Source: DATMER01 sp035556715 (GTDB taxonomy: Bacteria > Acidobacteriota > Thermoanaerobaculia > Multivoradales > UBA5704). Taken from it: DNA of 64,000 bases. Of this stretch, positions 25,487 to 34,598 are shown piece by piece (the stretch's first letter is position 1; the number at the start of each line of letters is the position of its first letter). Position numbers and translations under genes: made by a program. The notes under the pieces were generated by a model, which was not told the DNA's origin, made no database searches, and saw nothing but the letters and a program-made list of their open reading frames with translations. The stretch is taken from positions 62,001 through 126,000 of the forward strand of contig DATMER010000026.1 of NCBI GenBank assembly GCA_035556715.1. The letters run 5' to 3'.

Positions 25487-27466
25487 GTGATCGCAACCCG
25501 TCTCCGCCCCCTCGCTGTCCTGCTCCTGGTCTTTGCCTCACTTGCCTCGCTCCCCCTGTCCGCGTCTGACGAATCGCGCTTCATTGCGGACTTTGCCGTC
25601 TTCCCGGTCGCGGGAGACCTGCCCGGCGTCTCGCTCCAGCCCCTGGGCGGCGCCAGCGGGCTGGCGTTCCCGACCGCCCTCACCCACGCGGGGGACGACC
25701 GGCTGTTCGTGACCCTGCGCGACGGACGCATCGTGATCTACGCCAACGGCGGGATCGTCGGGCAGCCGTTCCTGGACATCCGCAACCTGGTGAGCACCCA
25801 GGGCGAGGGTGGGCTGCTCTCCACGGCCTTCCACCCCCGCTTCTCCCAGAACGGCTTCTTCTTCGTCAACTACACGGACCGGAGCAGCTTCGACACGATC
25901 ATCGCCCGCTACCAGGTCTCGCCCGGCAACCCCAACCAGGCCGACCCGTCGAGCGCCAGGGTGCTGCTCCGGATCGACCAGCCGTTCACCAACCACAACG
26001 GCGGACAGATCCAGTTCGGCCCGGACGGCTACCTCTACATCGGCATGGGCGACGGCGGCTCCGCCAACGACCCCGAGTGCCGGGCGCAGCGCGACAACAC
26101 CCTGCTCGGCAAGATGCTGCGCATCGACGTCGACCAGAACGTGAATTCGTCCCCCTTCTACGGCATCCCGTCGGACAACCCGTTCAGGGGGAACGGCGGC
26201 ATGCCGGACGAGGTCTGGGCGTCAGGCCTCCGCAACCCGTGGCGGTTCTCCTTCGACCGCCAGACCGGCGACCTCTACATCGGGGACGTGGGGCAGAACC
26301 AGCGCGAGGAGATCGACCGCCAGGCCGCGGACAGCAACGGCGGCGAGAACTACGGCTGGAAGGTCATGGAGGGGACGCTCTGCTTCAGCACCGCGTCCTG
26401 CCCGGGCTCGACCCCCTCCTGCAACTCGTCGGCACTAACGCTGCCCATCCTCGAGTACGTCAACGACGATGACAACTGCTCGGTCACCGCGGGCTACGTC
26501 TACCGCGGGGCGAACCTGCCGCAGCTCCGCGGCACGTACTTTTTCGGCGACCTCTGCTCCGCCCGGATCTGGGGCGCCAACCCCCAAGGAAACGGCTGGG
26601 TGGTGCGCCGGCTCGCCGGTGCCGAGGCGGTCCTCGGGAACCAGAACCTGATCTCCTTCGGCGAGGACCGCCGCGGTGAGGTTTACGTATTGACCAGCTC
26701 GGCCATCTACCGGCTCGTCGGCCCCGCGCAACCGCCGCCCACGGGGAATGACAAGGTGGCCCTGTTCGATCCGGCCACGGTCACGTTCCGGATCAAGACG
26801 TCCCTGACCTCCGGTCCCGCGGACCTGACCTTCAGCTTCGGACGCCGCGGCAAGGGCTGGATCCCGGTCGCGGGCGACTGGAACGGCGACGGACGCGACT
26901 CGATCGGCTACTGGGACGCCCAGACGCGGAGCTTCCGCCTGCGGAACTCCCTGACCCCGGGCTCGGCCGACCTGCGCTTCTTCCTGCAGCAGGTCCCGCG
27001 GAGCTGGGTCCCGGTGATCGGCGACTGGGACGGCGGCGGCCCCGACGGCGTCGGCTTCTACGACCCGGCGACCTCCACCTTCCGCACCCGGAACCAGCTC
27101 AAGCGCGGCGGCTTCGGCCGGGCCTTCCGGGTGGGCCAGCCGGGCTCCGGGCTGATCCCCCTGGCGGGCGACTGGGACGGCGACGGACGCGACAGCGTGG
27201 GCCTCTTCGATCCCCGCACGAACACGTTCCGGCTCCGCAACTCCCTTAACACCGGGGGCTTCGACGTGGTCCACGACTTCCCGGACAACGAGGAGATCCT
27301 GCCCATCGTCGGGGACTGGGACGGCGACGGACGCGACACGCCGGGGCTGTACCGGGTGGACTCGGCCGAGTTTGCCCTGACCGGAGCGAACGGGAGCACG
27401 ATCGAGACGGTCTTCCAGTTCGGGGAGCCCGGGAGCGGGTGGGTGCCGCTGGCGGGGGCCTGGTAG
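25487..27466 (+). CDS. Secreted PQQ-dependent sugar dehydrogenase-like protein with FG-GAP-like tail
   Basis: This 659-residue protein starts at a GTG six bases after AAGGAGGA. Residues 1-27 are a signal peptide. Residues 40-420 match the glucose/sorbosone dehydrogenase (YliI/GDH-B) six-blade propeller: GLAFPTALTHAGDDRLFVTLRDGRI, EGGLLSTAFHPRFSQNGFFFVNY, NHNGGQIQFGPDGYLYIGMGDGG, WASGLRNPWRFSFD, and GENYGWKVMEG. The last 230 residues are four or five repeats of the type IPVAGDWNGDGRDSIGYWD or PIVGDWDGDGRDTPGLYR, FG-GAP/VCBS-like modules that often bind calcium and anchor secreted enzymes. It likely oxidises sugars outside the cytoplasm. Confidence 0.9.
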   Translation: MIATRLRPLAVLLLVFASLASLPLSASDESRFIADFAVFPVAGDLPGVSLQPLGGASGLAFPTALTHAGDDRLFVTLRDGRIVIYANGGIVGQPFLDIRNLVSTQGEGGLLSTAFHPRFSQNGFFFVNYTDRSSFDTIIARYQVSPGNPNQADPSSARVLLRIDQPFTNHNGGQIQFGPDGYLYIGMGDGGSANDPECRAQRDNTLLGKMLRIDVDQNVNSSPFYGIPSDNPFRGNGGMPDEVWASGLRNPWRFSFDRQTGDLYIGDVGQNQREEIDRQAADSNGGENYGWKVMEGTLCFSTASCPGSTPSCNSSALTLPILEYVNDDDNCSVTAGYVYRGANLPQLRGTYFFGDLCSARIWGANPQGNGWVVRRLAGAEAVLGNQNLISFGEDRRGEVYVLTSSAIYRLVGPAQPPPTGNDKVALFDPATVTFRIKTSLTSGPADLTFSFGRRGKGWIPVAGDWNGDGRDSIGYWDAQTRSFRLRNSLTPGSADLRFFLQQVPRSWVPVIGDWDGGGPDGVGFYDPATSTFRTRNQLKRGGFGRAFRVGQPGSGLIPLAGDWDGDGRDSVGLFDPRTNTFRLRNSLNTGGFDVVHDFPDNEEILPIVGDWDGDGRDTPGLYRVDSAEFALTGANGSTIETVFQFGEPGSGWVPLAGAW

Positions 27467-27519
27467 CCGGGAGCGGGCGCTACGCGGCCTGTCACGCCGG
27501 AAAAGATGGATCATCCCTC

Positions 27520-27578
27520 TGTAGGGGCACCCCTTGTGGGTGCCCTTCCGGAGGGCGGCCACAAGGGCCGCCCCTACA
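27520..27578. repeat. Dispersed short palindromic repeat
   Basis: TGTAGGGGCACCCCTTGTGG at the left and its near-complement CCACAAGGGCCGCCCCTACA at the right enclose a GGGTGCCC/GGGCGGCC centre. It is 59 bp with no coding potential. It sits between convergent genes (the sugar dehydrogenase and the GT-C protein). Repeats of this kind are common at gene ends in many unrelated genomes. Confidence 0.8.
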
Positions 27579-27614
27579 TAAAACGCTATCCGTCACTCGG
27601 ACTGTGACGAGGAA

Positions 27615-29318
27615 CTACGCGGCCGGCCGGTTCTTGCGGCGGCGCTGGCGCGCGGCCTGGTCGCGGAGCGGCCTCTCCTCGGGTGGGACATTCCGGACGT
27701 AGGACGAGCCCTGCCGGAGCCAGACGCCGTTGCGCCGCGTGTAGCCGGCGCCGGTCATCAGCTCCCCCACCTTGACCCCTTTTTCCAGGCGGAGTCCCCA
27801 GATCTGGAAGAAGGCATCGGGCCGGACCTTGCCGAGCAGGTAGTCGAAGTCCCAGCGGTCGTGCCCGGGGCGGAAGACCTGGGGATGGTCCTCGTCCCCG
27901 GGAAGCTTGCTCGGCAGCCGGGCCACGTGGCGGTCGTTGAAGCCCAGGATATCCACCAGCCTGTAGTCGCTGAAGTAGGCCGGGATGCCTGCCCAGGCCG
28001 TGGCGATCGTCGCGCCCGGCTCGACCATCCGCTGCATCCGGTAGAGCTGGCGCATCACCGTGCGGTGGCTCTCCACCATCGGCGGCCGCTCGGTCCCCAT
28101 TATCAGGCGCCAGGGCGTGTCCGTGCCCCCCGGCCACAACCCGTTGACGAGGAGCAGACCGAGCGCGCCTGCCGCTCCCGCGGCCCATCTGCCCGCCAGC
28201 TCTCCCCTGCTCTCCCAGGCGTCGAGCAGCCGGTTGAGGATCCCGTTGAGCAGCACGAACAGCAGCGGAAGCACGAAGGAGATGTAGCGATTCGCGCGGA
28301 CCGGGATCTCGCCGCCCAGATCCCAGGCGTCCCCTCCGACCCAGACGCTGTAGGCGCAGTAGAGGACGAAGACCGCGGCCGGCAGCTCGAAACGCCGGTC
28401 GCGTCGCAACAGCACCGCCCCGATCCCCGCCACCAGGAGGAGAAGGAGGTGGGAGCGGACGAACACCTCCAAGGCGAGGAGGCCGCGCAGGAGCCGCACC
28501 ACCAGCGGCACCCCGGTCAGCTTCAGGTAGTAGGTGTTGGGCAGGAGGTCGTGGAAGTAGACCCAGCGGAACAGCTCGTAGCCGAGCACCGCGGCCAGGA
28601 AGAGACCAAGGCCAATCAGCCATCTCCTCCGGTCGCGCCGCAGACCGCCCCGGGTTACTACCCAGACCTGGACCGCCACCACGAGCAGGAGCATGTCCAT
28701 CCGCAGCAGATAGGACGCGGCGCAGACCGCCCACAGCTCCAGGTGGCGCTCGCGCCTCCCCTCCACCGTGGCGATGGCAAGGTGCACGCCCACCACGGCG
28801 AGCAGGGCCTGGAGCCCGGTCTCCATGCCCATCAGCGACCAGTAGGCCAGGGAGTAGCAGAAGGCGGTGAGCACCGCGGCCGGCAGCCAGTGCCGCGCGG
28901 TCCGCCCGGAGAACCAGGAGAGCATCAGGCGGCGGACCGCCACGATCAGCAGGGCGAGCACGGCCAGCGAGAGGAGCTGCATGGGCAGGCTGCGGAAGCG
29001 CAGGTCCAGCGGCAGCAGGTTGGCGGCCACCATGGGCACCACCCAGAGCGGATGCGTGAAGCCCTCCACCGGCTCGCCCCGGCGCGCCCAGTTGAGCCCG
29101 TGCCCCTCCACCAGGTTGCGGGCGTAGGTCATGGAGATCATGGCGTCGTCGAAGAGGCAGAAGTACCGCCGCGGCTCCTCGCCGGCAGGGGCGGTCAGGA
29201 ACGAGCTGCGGTAGATGAGGAAGCTTCCCCAGGCCAGGAAGATCAGGAGCAGCACGCCCAGGCCCGGATCAAGCCAGGCGCGGAATCGAGTGGCGGGAGC
29301 GTCCTGGGGGGTCGTCAT
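27615..29318 (-). CDS. GT-C-type polytopic membrane glycosyltransferase
   Basis: About 567 residues, with 10 or more membrane helices from residue 15 to 420 and a soluble C-terminal domain. The block CLFDDAMISMTYARNLVEG at the first loop has the acidic 'DDA' motif, followed by GEPVEGFTHPLWV. Both are features of GT-C glycosyltransferases that use polyprenyl-linked sugar donors (AftB-like). The soluble end carries VDILGFNDRHVARLP and may bind the acceptor glycan. I chose the ATG at 29318 because a TACACT-like -10 lies just upstream, though an ATG at 29354 is possible. It diverges from a secreted-protein gene in a polysaccharide region. Confidence 0.82.
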   Translation of the reverse strand: MTTPQDAPATRFRAWLDPGLGVLLLIFLAWGSFLIYRSSFLTAPAGEEPRRYFCLFDDAMISMTYARNLVEGHGLNWARRGEPVEGFTHPLWVVPMVAANLLPLDLRFRSLPMQLLSLAVLALLIVAVRRLMLSWFSGRTARHWLPAAVLTAFCYSLAYWSLMGMETGLQALLAVVGVHLAIATVEGRRERHLELWAVCAASYLLRMDMLLLVVAVQVWVVTRGGLRRDRRRWLIGLGLFLAAVLGYELFRWVYFHDLLPNTYYLKLTGVPLVVRLLRGLLALEVFVRSHLLLLLVAGIGAVLLRRDRRFELPAAVFVLYCAYSVWVGGDAWDLGGEIPVRANRYISFVLPLLFVLLNGILNRLLDAWESRGELAGRWAAGAAGALGLLLVNGLWPGGTDTPWRLIMGTERPPMVESHRTVMRQLYRMQRMVEPGATIATAWAGIPAYFSDYRLVDILGFNDRHVARLPSKLPGDEDHPQVFRPGHDRWDFDYLLGKVRPDAFFQIWGLRLEKGVKVGELMTGAGYTRRNGVWLRQGSSYVRNVPPEERPLRDQAARQRRRKNRPAA

Positions 29319-29376
29319 CGGAGCCGGCGAAGTGTACGACAGAACATTCACCATACGGGCAACATGCGGGCTTTGC

Positions 29377-29382
29377 TATCAT
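29377..29382 (+). promoter_or_regulatory. -10 element for the 29423 gene
   Basis: TATCAT lies 40 bases ahead of the ATG at 29423. The leader carries a strong TGGAGGT ribosome binding site at 29407-29413. No clear -35 hexamer is seen in the GC-rich upstream DNA. The same TATCAT hexamer occurs ahead of the 36973 gene. Confidence 0.45.
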
Positions 29383-29422
29383 CCCCCCGGGTCCAAGCTG
29401 TTGACCTGGAGGTAGTAGCTCA

Positions 29423-30778
29423 ATGAAGAAGCGTCTGCTCGTCGGCTGCCTCGCGCTCGTCGCGGCCACTTCCATCTCCCCCGCCTTCGCCGGTTTCGTC
29501 TACGTCCCGGTGCTCGACCGCAACGCTTCCGGCGGCAGCACCCACAGGACCGAGGTCTGGCTGAGCAACAGCGGCGTCCAGGAGCGGCGCTACGGCGCCC
29601 TCTTCCTGCCCGCGGGCACGGACGGGACGAAGCGTCCCGTGCCGAGCGCCAAGGCCGCCGTCCTCGCCGGCCGCACCAGCAAGCTGGTCGGCCTCAGCAC
29701 CCCGGGCGCGCCCGGCCTGCTGGAGATCGAGGCGGGCACGCAGGTGCTCGTCCACGCGCGCCTCGCGAGCTCCCCCTCGAGCGGCTTCGCCGGGTATACG
29801 GAGGTGCCGGTGATCTCGTCGGACAACGCCGTGCCCTCGGGCACGGCCGCGCACCTCCAGGGGTTGTTCCGCGACACCTCCGGCGCCTACACGGACCTGG
29901 AGATCGTGAACCTCGCCAACCAGGCCGCGTCGTGCACCATCCAGTTCTTCCGGGCCGACGGCACGCAGATCGGCGCCACGGCCACGGTGAGCGTCCAGCC
30001 GCTGTCGATGCGCCACTTCGGCGACGCGCTCGGGCTCCTCGGCGCCGGCTCCCTGGCCGATGCCCGCGCCCAGGTCACGTGCAACCGGCTCTTCTTCGCG
30101 TTCGCCGCGATCTACAACCCGGCCCGTACGCTGCTCTCATTCGTGACGCCCTCGGCCTCCGGCGCCTCGACCCTGGCCGGCCCGACCGGTTCCGGACCGG
30201 CGCCCGGCGCGATCGTGTTCGAGCGCACCGGCGAGGTCCACCGGCCGGTCCTGGGGAGCGAGATCGAGATCCTCAAGGTCCCGGTGTCCCAGGCGCTCGC
30301 CCTCAAGAGGTTCATCGTGGAGTGGGACGTGGTCCCCGGCCCCTGGACGCCGACCAAGCCCGAGGGCAATCACAACCTGATCTGGATCCACCGCGGCAAG
30401 TACCGGAGCAACACCCTGGCGAACGTGAACACGTTCGGTCCGCCGCGGAGCGGGATCAAGAACGCCCAGAACCTGGACATGGCCGCCAGGGCGCTGACCA
30501 CGGAGGAGGTCCCGCTGGTGCTCCAGCAGGGGGTCTCGTACCACATCCGCTACGTCTACGACGCGGAGACGAACCGGATCACGATGACGGTTACGTCCGG
30601 CGGCGCCACGGTCTCGACCCTGGAGATGGCGGGCTCGGTGCCATCCAAGGTCATCAACGTGCCGGCCACGGGGCTGGTGGTCCAGTTCGGCCACACCGCG
30701 GCGCAAGCAGCCGGGGGCATCGAGTTCCCGACCTACGGCTGGGTGTATTCGAATCTGCGGATCGAGATGGTGCCGTAG
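29423..30778 (+). CDS. Secreted protein, tandem paralog 1, with shared C-terminal domain
   Basis: This 451-residue protein has a signal peptide (residues 1-23, ending AFAG). Residues 25-250 are beta-rich and resemble a repeated Ig-like module (YVPVLDRNASGGSTHRTEVWLSNSG and similar). The C-terminal 180 residues have blocks shared with the next gene product: FIVEWDVVPGPWTP, GNHNLIWIHRGKY, NTLANVNTFG, and a final PTYGWVYSNLR. Conserved His and Trp residues in this domain suggest binding of a ligand or metal, but I do not recognise the family. It has its own promoter and ribosome binding site. Confidence 0.78.
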   Translation: MKKRLLVGCLALVAATSISPAFAGFVYVPVLDRNASGGSTHRTEVWLSNSGVQERRYGALFLPAGTDGTKRPVPSAKAAVLAGRTSKLVGLSTPGAPGLLEIEAGTQVLVHARLASSPSSGFAGYTEVPVISSDNAVPSGTAAHLQGLFRDTSGAYTDLEIVNLANQAASCTIQFFRADGTQIGATATVSVQPLSMRHFGDALGLLGAGSLADARAQVTCNRLFFAFAAIYNPARTLLSFVTPSASGASTLAGPTGSGPAPGAIVFERTGEVHRPVLGSEIEILKVPVSQALALKRFIVEWDVVPGPWTPTKPEGNHNLIWIHRGKYRSNTLANVNTFGPPRSGIKNAQNLDMAARALTTEEVPLVLQQGVSYHIRYVYDAETNRITMTVTSGGATVSTLEMAGSVPSKVINVPATGLVVQFGHTAAQAAGGIEFPTYGWVYSNLRIEMVP

Positions 30779-30781
30779 AGG

Positions 30782-30878
30782 TTGACACCGTCGCCGAAGA
30801 TATAGCAATATGGCTCAACGTCATTTCCCTGGATCGTAAGGCCAACCCCTGGCAGTCTGCGGCCCGAGGTGGCCGCAG
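30782..30878 (+). promoter_or_regulatory. Promoter and leader hairpin of the second paralog
   Basis: TTGACA (30782-30787) is a perfect -35. CAATAT (30806-30811) lies after an 18-base spacer. The leader then forms a hairpin with stem CTGCGGCC (30857-30864) and GGCCGCAG (30871-30878) just ahead of the ribosome binding site GGAGGT at 30884. The second paralog can thus be expressed separately, and the hairpin may modulate translation. Confidence 0.55.
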
Positions 30879-30896
30879 CACCTGGAGGTTGTTGAG

Positions 30897-31991
30897 ATGG
30901 TCAGACTCACGCTCTCGCTGTCCGCCCTGCTCTGCCTTGCCGCTTCCATCACCGCCGCGGGCCGCCTCGACCGGGAGCCGCTGCCGTTCGACCGCGGCGG
31001 TCTGCACCGCGCTGGCGGCACGGCCGCTCTCACGGGGTTGGAGCGCGGCAGCTATCGCCTCCTGGTCGTGGGCGCGGCGGTGCCTGGAGCCCGGCCAGCC
31101 CGGTGCCAGCTCCGGCTCCTGGACGCCGCGGGCGCGGTACTCGCCGAGGCGCCCCTGAAAGTCCCGGCCGGCTCCAGCGAGCAGATCGACTTTGCCGGAC
31201 GCGCGAGCCTGAGCCGGGCCGCCGACGCCCAGGTGTCCTGCGATCAGCCTTTCCATGCCTACGCTGCAGCGGCCGGACGGAACGAGCCCAAGGTGGTCTG
31301 GGGCGAGGGGAGCGGCCCGAGCACGTCCTGCAAGTTCACTCTGCAAGCGCAGCGCTCGCCCCAGGACCCTCGCGTCCTCAGCGCCGTCCTGCCTGGAAAC
31401 ATCCATACGCCCTCCCCCGGAAACAAGCCCGAGAACCGGATCGGAGTGGTCTGTATCAACATCCCTCACGACCTGTCGCTGAGCAGGCTGATTCTCGAAT
31501 GGGATGTCACACCCGGCCACTGGAACCCCCAGTATGTGCCGGGCAGCCACAACCTGGTCTGGCTCCATCGTGGCAGCTATACCAAGAACACGGTGGGCAA
31601 TGTGAATGTGTTCGGAAAGGTCGGAAAGAACGGCAACTTCTTTGCCATGAACCAGAACATCGACGCCTCCAAGCCCATGACCGGCAGGCTGAGGCCAGCC
31701 GATCTGGTGCTGGGCGGCTCGACGACCTACCATCTGGCCTACCTGTACGATGCTGCGAGCCGGAAAGCCTTCTTCGGGATCGCCGGCGCAGGCAGGTCCG
31801 AGGTCGCGAGCTTCGCAGCCACGGCCAGAGACGGAATTCTGCAGATCCCCAGGAAGAACCGGTGGAGCGACAGCTCCCTGTTCGTGGAGTTCGGCCACTT
31901 CGGCGAGAGCAGGCCCAGGAAGGGCTTTCCCGCGGTTCCCACCTACGGCTGGAGGTACTCCAACCTTCGCCTGACGATGATTCAGAAGTAG
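30897..31991 (+). CDS. Secreted protein, tandem paralog 2
   Basis: This 364-residue protein has a signal peptide (residues 1-21). The N-terminal region of about 150 residues is shorter than and different from the first paralog, with a single beta domain (GLERGSYRLLVVGAAVPG). The C-terminal 190 residues share blocks with paralog 1: LILEWDVTPGHWNP, GSHNLVWLHRGSY, NTVGNVNVFG and a terminal PTYGWRYSNLRL. Duplication with a swapped N-terminus is the simplest history. The protein ends 2 bases before the convergent flippase gene. Confidence 0.75.
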   Translation: MVRLTLSLSALLCLAASITAAGRLDREPLPFDRGGLHRAGGTAALTGLERGSYRLLVVGAAVPGARPARCQLRLLDAAGAVLAEAPLKVPAGSSEQIDFAGRASLSRAADAQVSCDQPFHAYAAAAGRNEPKVVWGEGSGPSTSCKFTLQAQRSPQDPRVLSAVLPGNIHTPSPGNKPENRIGVVCINIPHDLSLSRLILEWDVTPGHWNPQYVPGSHNLVWLHRGSYTKNTVGNVNVFGKVGKNGNFFAMNQNIDASKPMTGRLRPADLVLGGSTTYHLAYLYDAASRKAFFGIAGAGRSEVASFAATARDGILQIPRKNRWSDSSLFVEFGHFGESRPRKGFPAVPTYGWRYSNLRLTMIQK

Positions 31992-31993
31992 TA

Positions 31994-33382
31994 TCAGGCC
32001 GGGGGGCGTCCGAAGAAGGCCCGGAATGGCTTCCAGTAGAGGAAAACCAGCGCGGCGGCGGCGAGCGCCGCCGCCGCGAGCGAGGCGGCGAAGCGGGGCC
32101 AGGTGCCCACCGCGAAGAGCCAGGCAGCCAGGGCGAAGAGCGGCAGCGGCACCAGATAGATGATGGCGAGGTCGCCCATGAACCGCCAGAAGCGCGGGCC
32201 GAAGACGCGCGCGATCTCCCAGGCCATCAGCAGGTTGCCCACCAGCAGGTAGTTCGCCGCGGCCATGCCCGCGGCGCCATGGTCCTGGGTCAGGTACACC
32301 CCGAACCCCACCAGCGAGACCAGGTTGACCAGCATGATCCCGAGCCAGGTCCGGTCCTGGTGACGGGCCTTGAGCATCTCGCCGCCCAAGATCGTGAACT
32401 GGTCCAGGAACGGCACGAAGGCGAGCACCCGCAGCAGCGGCGCCGCGCCGGTCCAGTTCTCTCCCAGGAGGATGAGCACCACCTTCTCCGCGTTGAAGAA
32501 CAGGAAATAGCTCGCCACCACCTGGCAGCCGAGGAGCTGGAGCGTGCTCAGCCGGAAGGCCTCCAGGAAGCGGGGGCGGTCGTCCAGGTACTCCACCAGC
32601 GTGGGGAAGAGCGCCCGCGGATAGACGATCGTGGCCACCAGGAAGGCGATCATGTAGGCCCTGGCGTAGAGGCCCACTGTCTCCGTGTCGTCGAAGATCT
32701 CGATGATGTAGATGTCGATGTAGGTGACGAGCTGGAGCGAGATCCAGATCCAGAACAGCCACGAGCTACGGCGGATCAGGTCGGGCAGGAGATGAAGATC
32801 GGGGCGAAGCGGGATCTTCCCCCAGGCCTGCCACCAGGAGTACGCGGCCAGGAGCAGCGCGCCCGCGAGATCGCCCGCCACCAGGGCCCAGACGTCCCAG
32901 CCGGCCCATGCGAGACCGATGGAAACCACCGCGATGGCCACGCCGCGCACGACCTCGGGACCGATCAGCCGGCCGATGGTCAGCTCGCGCTCGAAGAAGG
33001 CCTTGGGCACCACCGCGAGGCCGTCGAGGAAGACCCAGATGGCGAAGACCTGGAGCACCTTCGGCAGGTCCGCGTTGAGGAAGCCGAAGACCGGCGCGCC
33101 CGCGAACAGGAGGATGGAAATCAGCAGGCCGAGGACCAGGGTCGAGGCCAGCACGGTGCCGTAGGGGCGGCGGGGGTCCCGCACCAGGTGGTACGGCAGG
33201 CCGAGGTCGCGCACGGCCGAGGCCACGGTGACGATGCGCAGGGCTTCGTCATAGAGGCCGTGGCTGTCCGGCAGGATGAGCCGGGCGAGGACCAGCTTGG
33301 AGACGAAGCCGATGAGCATCCGGGCGAGCTGGATGCTGTAGCCCGCCAGGGTCGAGCGGAGGACGCGCTGCTCGGTGTTCAC
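31994..33382 (-). CDS. Wzx-like oligosaccharide flippase
   Basis: This 462-residue protein has 12 to 14 predicted membrane helices. The opening RSTLAGYSIQLARMLIGFVSKLVLARLILPDSHGLYDEALRI matches the polysaccharide transporter (PST/MATE-like) superfamily, and the central LFPTLVEYLDDRPRFLEAFR fits too. It should move lipid-linked oligosaccharide units across the inner membrane. It begins at a GTG 16 bases after the epimerase stop codon and is the last gene of a three-gene operon (oxidoreductase, epimerase, flippase). Confidence 0.87.
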   Translation of the reverse strand: MNTEQRVLRSTLAGYSIQLARMLIGFVSKLVLARLILPDSHGLYDEALRIVTVASAVRDLGLPYHLVRDPRRPYGTVLASTLVLGLLISILLFAGAPVFGFLNADLPKVLQVFAIWVFLDGLAVVPKAFFERELTIGRLIGPEVVRGVAIAVVSIGLAWAGWDVWALVAGDLAGALLLAAYSWWQAWGKIPLRPDLHLLPDLIRRSSWLFWIWISLQLVTYIDIYIIEIFDDTETVGLYARAYMIAFLVATIVYPRALFPTLVEYLDDRPRFLEAFRLSTLQLLGCQVVASYFLFFNAEKVVLILLGENWTGAAPLLRVLAFVPFLDQFTILGGEMLKARHQDRTWLGIMLVNLVSLVGFGVYLTQDHGAAGMAAANYLLVGNLLMAWEIARVFGPRFWRFMGDLAIIYLVPLPLFALAAWLFAVGTWPRFAASLAAAALAAAALVFLYWKPFRAFFGRPPA

Positions 33383-33398
33383 GTCAGATCACGTCAGC

Positions 33399-34598
33399 TC
33401 ACGGCAGGAGATTGGCCCACCGCGCCCACTGCTCTGTGAGCTCCATCCCCCGCTCCAGGGAGAAGGCGGGCTCGTAGCCCAGCAGCCTCCGGGCCTTGTC
33501 GATCCGCACCCGGGTCTTCGCCGCGAAGAAGCCGACCATCTGGGGCGTGAGCGGATGGATCGGGGGTCCCTTCTCCGCGGGAGGAGAGGGACGCCCGCCG
33601 CCGGACATCTTCCCCTTGATCCGCTCCTGGACGCCCTCGGGCAGGAGCGAGCTCGCGGCCTCGCGCAAAGCCAGCAGCTCGCGGGTGCCCATGAGCCGGT
33701 CGCGGAAGCCCTGGTCCTGCTTGAAGGTGCGGAGGATTTCCTGGTGGAAGCGGCTGGTCTCGCGCCGGCGCTTCTCGTAGAACGCCAGGGCTTCCTCGGG
33801 GGTCATCGAGACAGTCCGGTCATCGTCTCCCAACATCCGGGCGAAGCGGCCGTAGAGCTCGCGCCAGGTCACGGTTTCGGGGCCGGAGATCAGGAAGGCC
33901 TCCCCCACCGCCGCGTCCTGGGTTGCGGCCAGGAGCATGGCGCTCACCAGGTCGTCCACGTAGACCGCGTTCGCCAGGCCGTCGCCGCCGTTGACCAGGA
34001 TCATCCGGCCGGTCTTGAGCATCTCGATCTGCTGGATCGTCCAGACTCCGCCGTAGGGACCGTAGACCGCGGTGGGCTGGAGGATGGTCACCGGCATGCG
34101 GCCGGAGCGGGAGTACTGGACAGCGGTCTTTTCGGCGTCGAGCTTGCTGTCCGAGTAGGCGTTGCCGAAGCGGCGCCGGGGCGCGGTCTCATCGAGGTCG
34201 CCGTCGCCGGTCTGGCCGTAGACCATGAGGGTGCTCAGGTAGACCACCCGTCCCACTCCCGCCCTGTGCGCCGCTTCCAGTGTGCGCTCCGTCCCCACCC
34301 GGTTCACCCACGAGCGGCGCTTCTGGCTGCCGGTGGTCCCGTAGGCGCAATGGAAGAGGACGTCACAGCCCGCGACCGCCTTCTCCAGGTCCTCGCTGCG
34401 GGTCACGTCCCCGAGGTGGAAGGTGACCGGGAAGCGGGCCAGGCGGGCGGCGGAGGCCGGGTTGCGCACGAGGACGCGGACGTCCGCGCCGTGATGGCGG
34501 ACGAGCCTCTCCACGAGCCGGCCGCCGATGAATCCGGACGCGCCGGTAACCAGTGCCTTCATCGGTGCCTTCATCGGCGCCTTCACCGGTGCCTTCAC
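33399..34598 (-). CDS. NAD-dependent sugar epimerase/dehydratase with repeated N-terminus
   Basis: This 399-residue extended SDR has the nucleotide-binding start ALVTGASGFIGGRLVERL and the active-site region FGNAYSDSKLDAEK (Tyr and Lys of the YxxxK type are shifted or altered), and ends in a helical tail. The start is decided by a GTGA overlap with the upstream oxidoreductase stop codon at 34595-34598 and by GGGAGG just upstream. That start adds a lysine-rich N-terminal extension (MKAPVKAPMKAPMKAL) made by a 12-base tandem repeat. It should alter a nucleotide sugar or sugar-lipid for the polysaccharide made here. Confidence 0.85.
   Translation of the reverse strand: MKAPVKAPMKAPMKALVTGASGFIGGRLVERLVRHHGADVRVLVRNPASAARLARFPVTFHLGDVTRSEDLEKAVAGCDVLFHCAYGTTGSQKRRSWVNRVGTERTLEAAHRAGVGRVVYLSTLMVYGQTGDGDLDETAPRRRFGNAYSDSKLDAEKTAVQYSRSGRMPVTILQPTAVYGPYGGVWTIQQIEMLKTGRMILVNGGDGLANAVYVDDLVSAMLLAATQDAAVGEAFLISGPETVTWRELYGRFARMLGDDDRTVSMTPEEALAFYEKRRRETSRFHQEILRTFKQDQGFRDRLMGTRELLALREAASSLLPEGVQERIKGKMSGGGRPSPPAEKGPPIHPLTPQMVGFFAAKTRVRIDKARRLLGYEPAFSLERGMELTEQWARWANLLP
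34551..34598 (-). repeat. 12-base tandem repeat across the epimerase start
   Basis: Four imperfect copies of a 12-base unit (GTG/ATG AAG GC[A/G] CCG or CTG) begin the epimerase gene. Each copy starts with a possible start codon: GTG, GTG, ATG, ATG. Gain or loss of a unit keeps the frame but shifts distance to the ribosome binding site, so it could tune translation. Confidence 0.7.
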
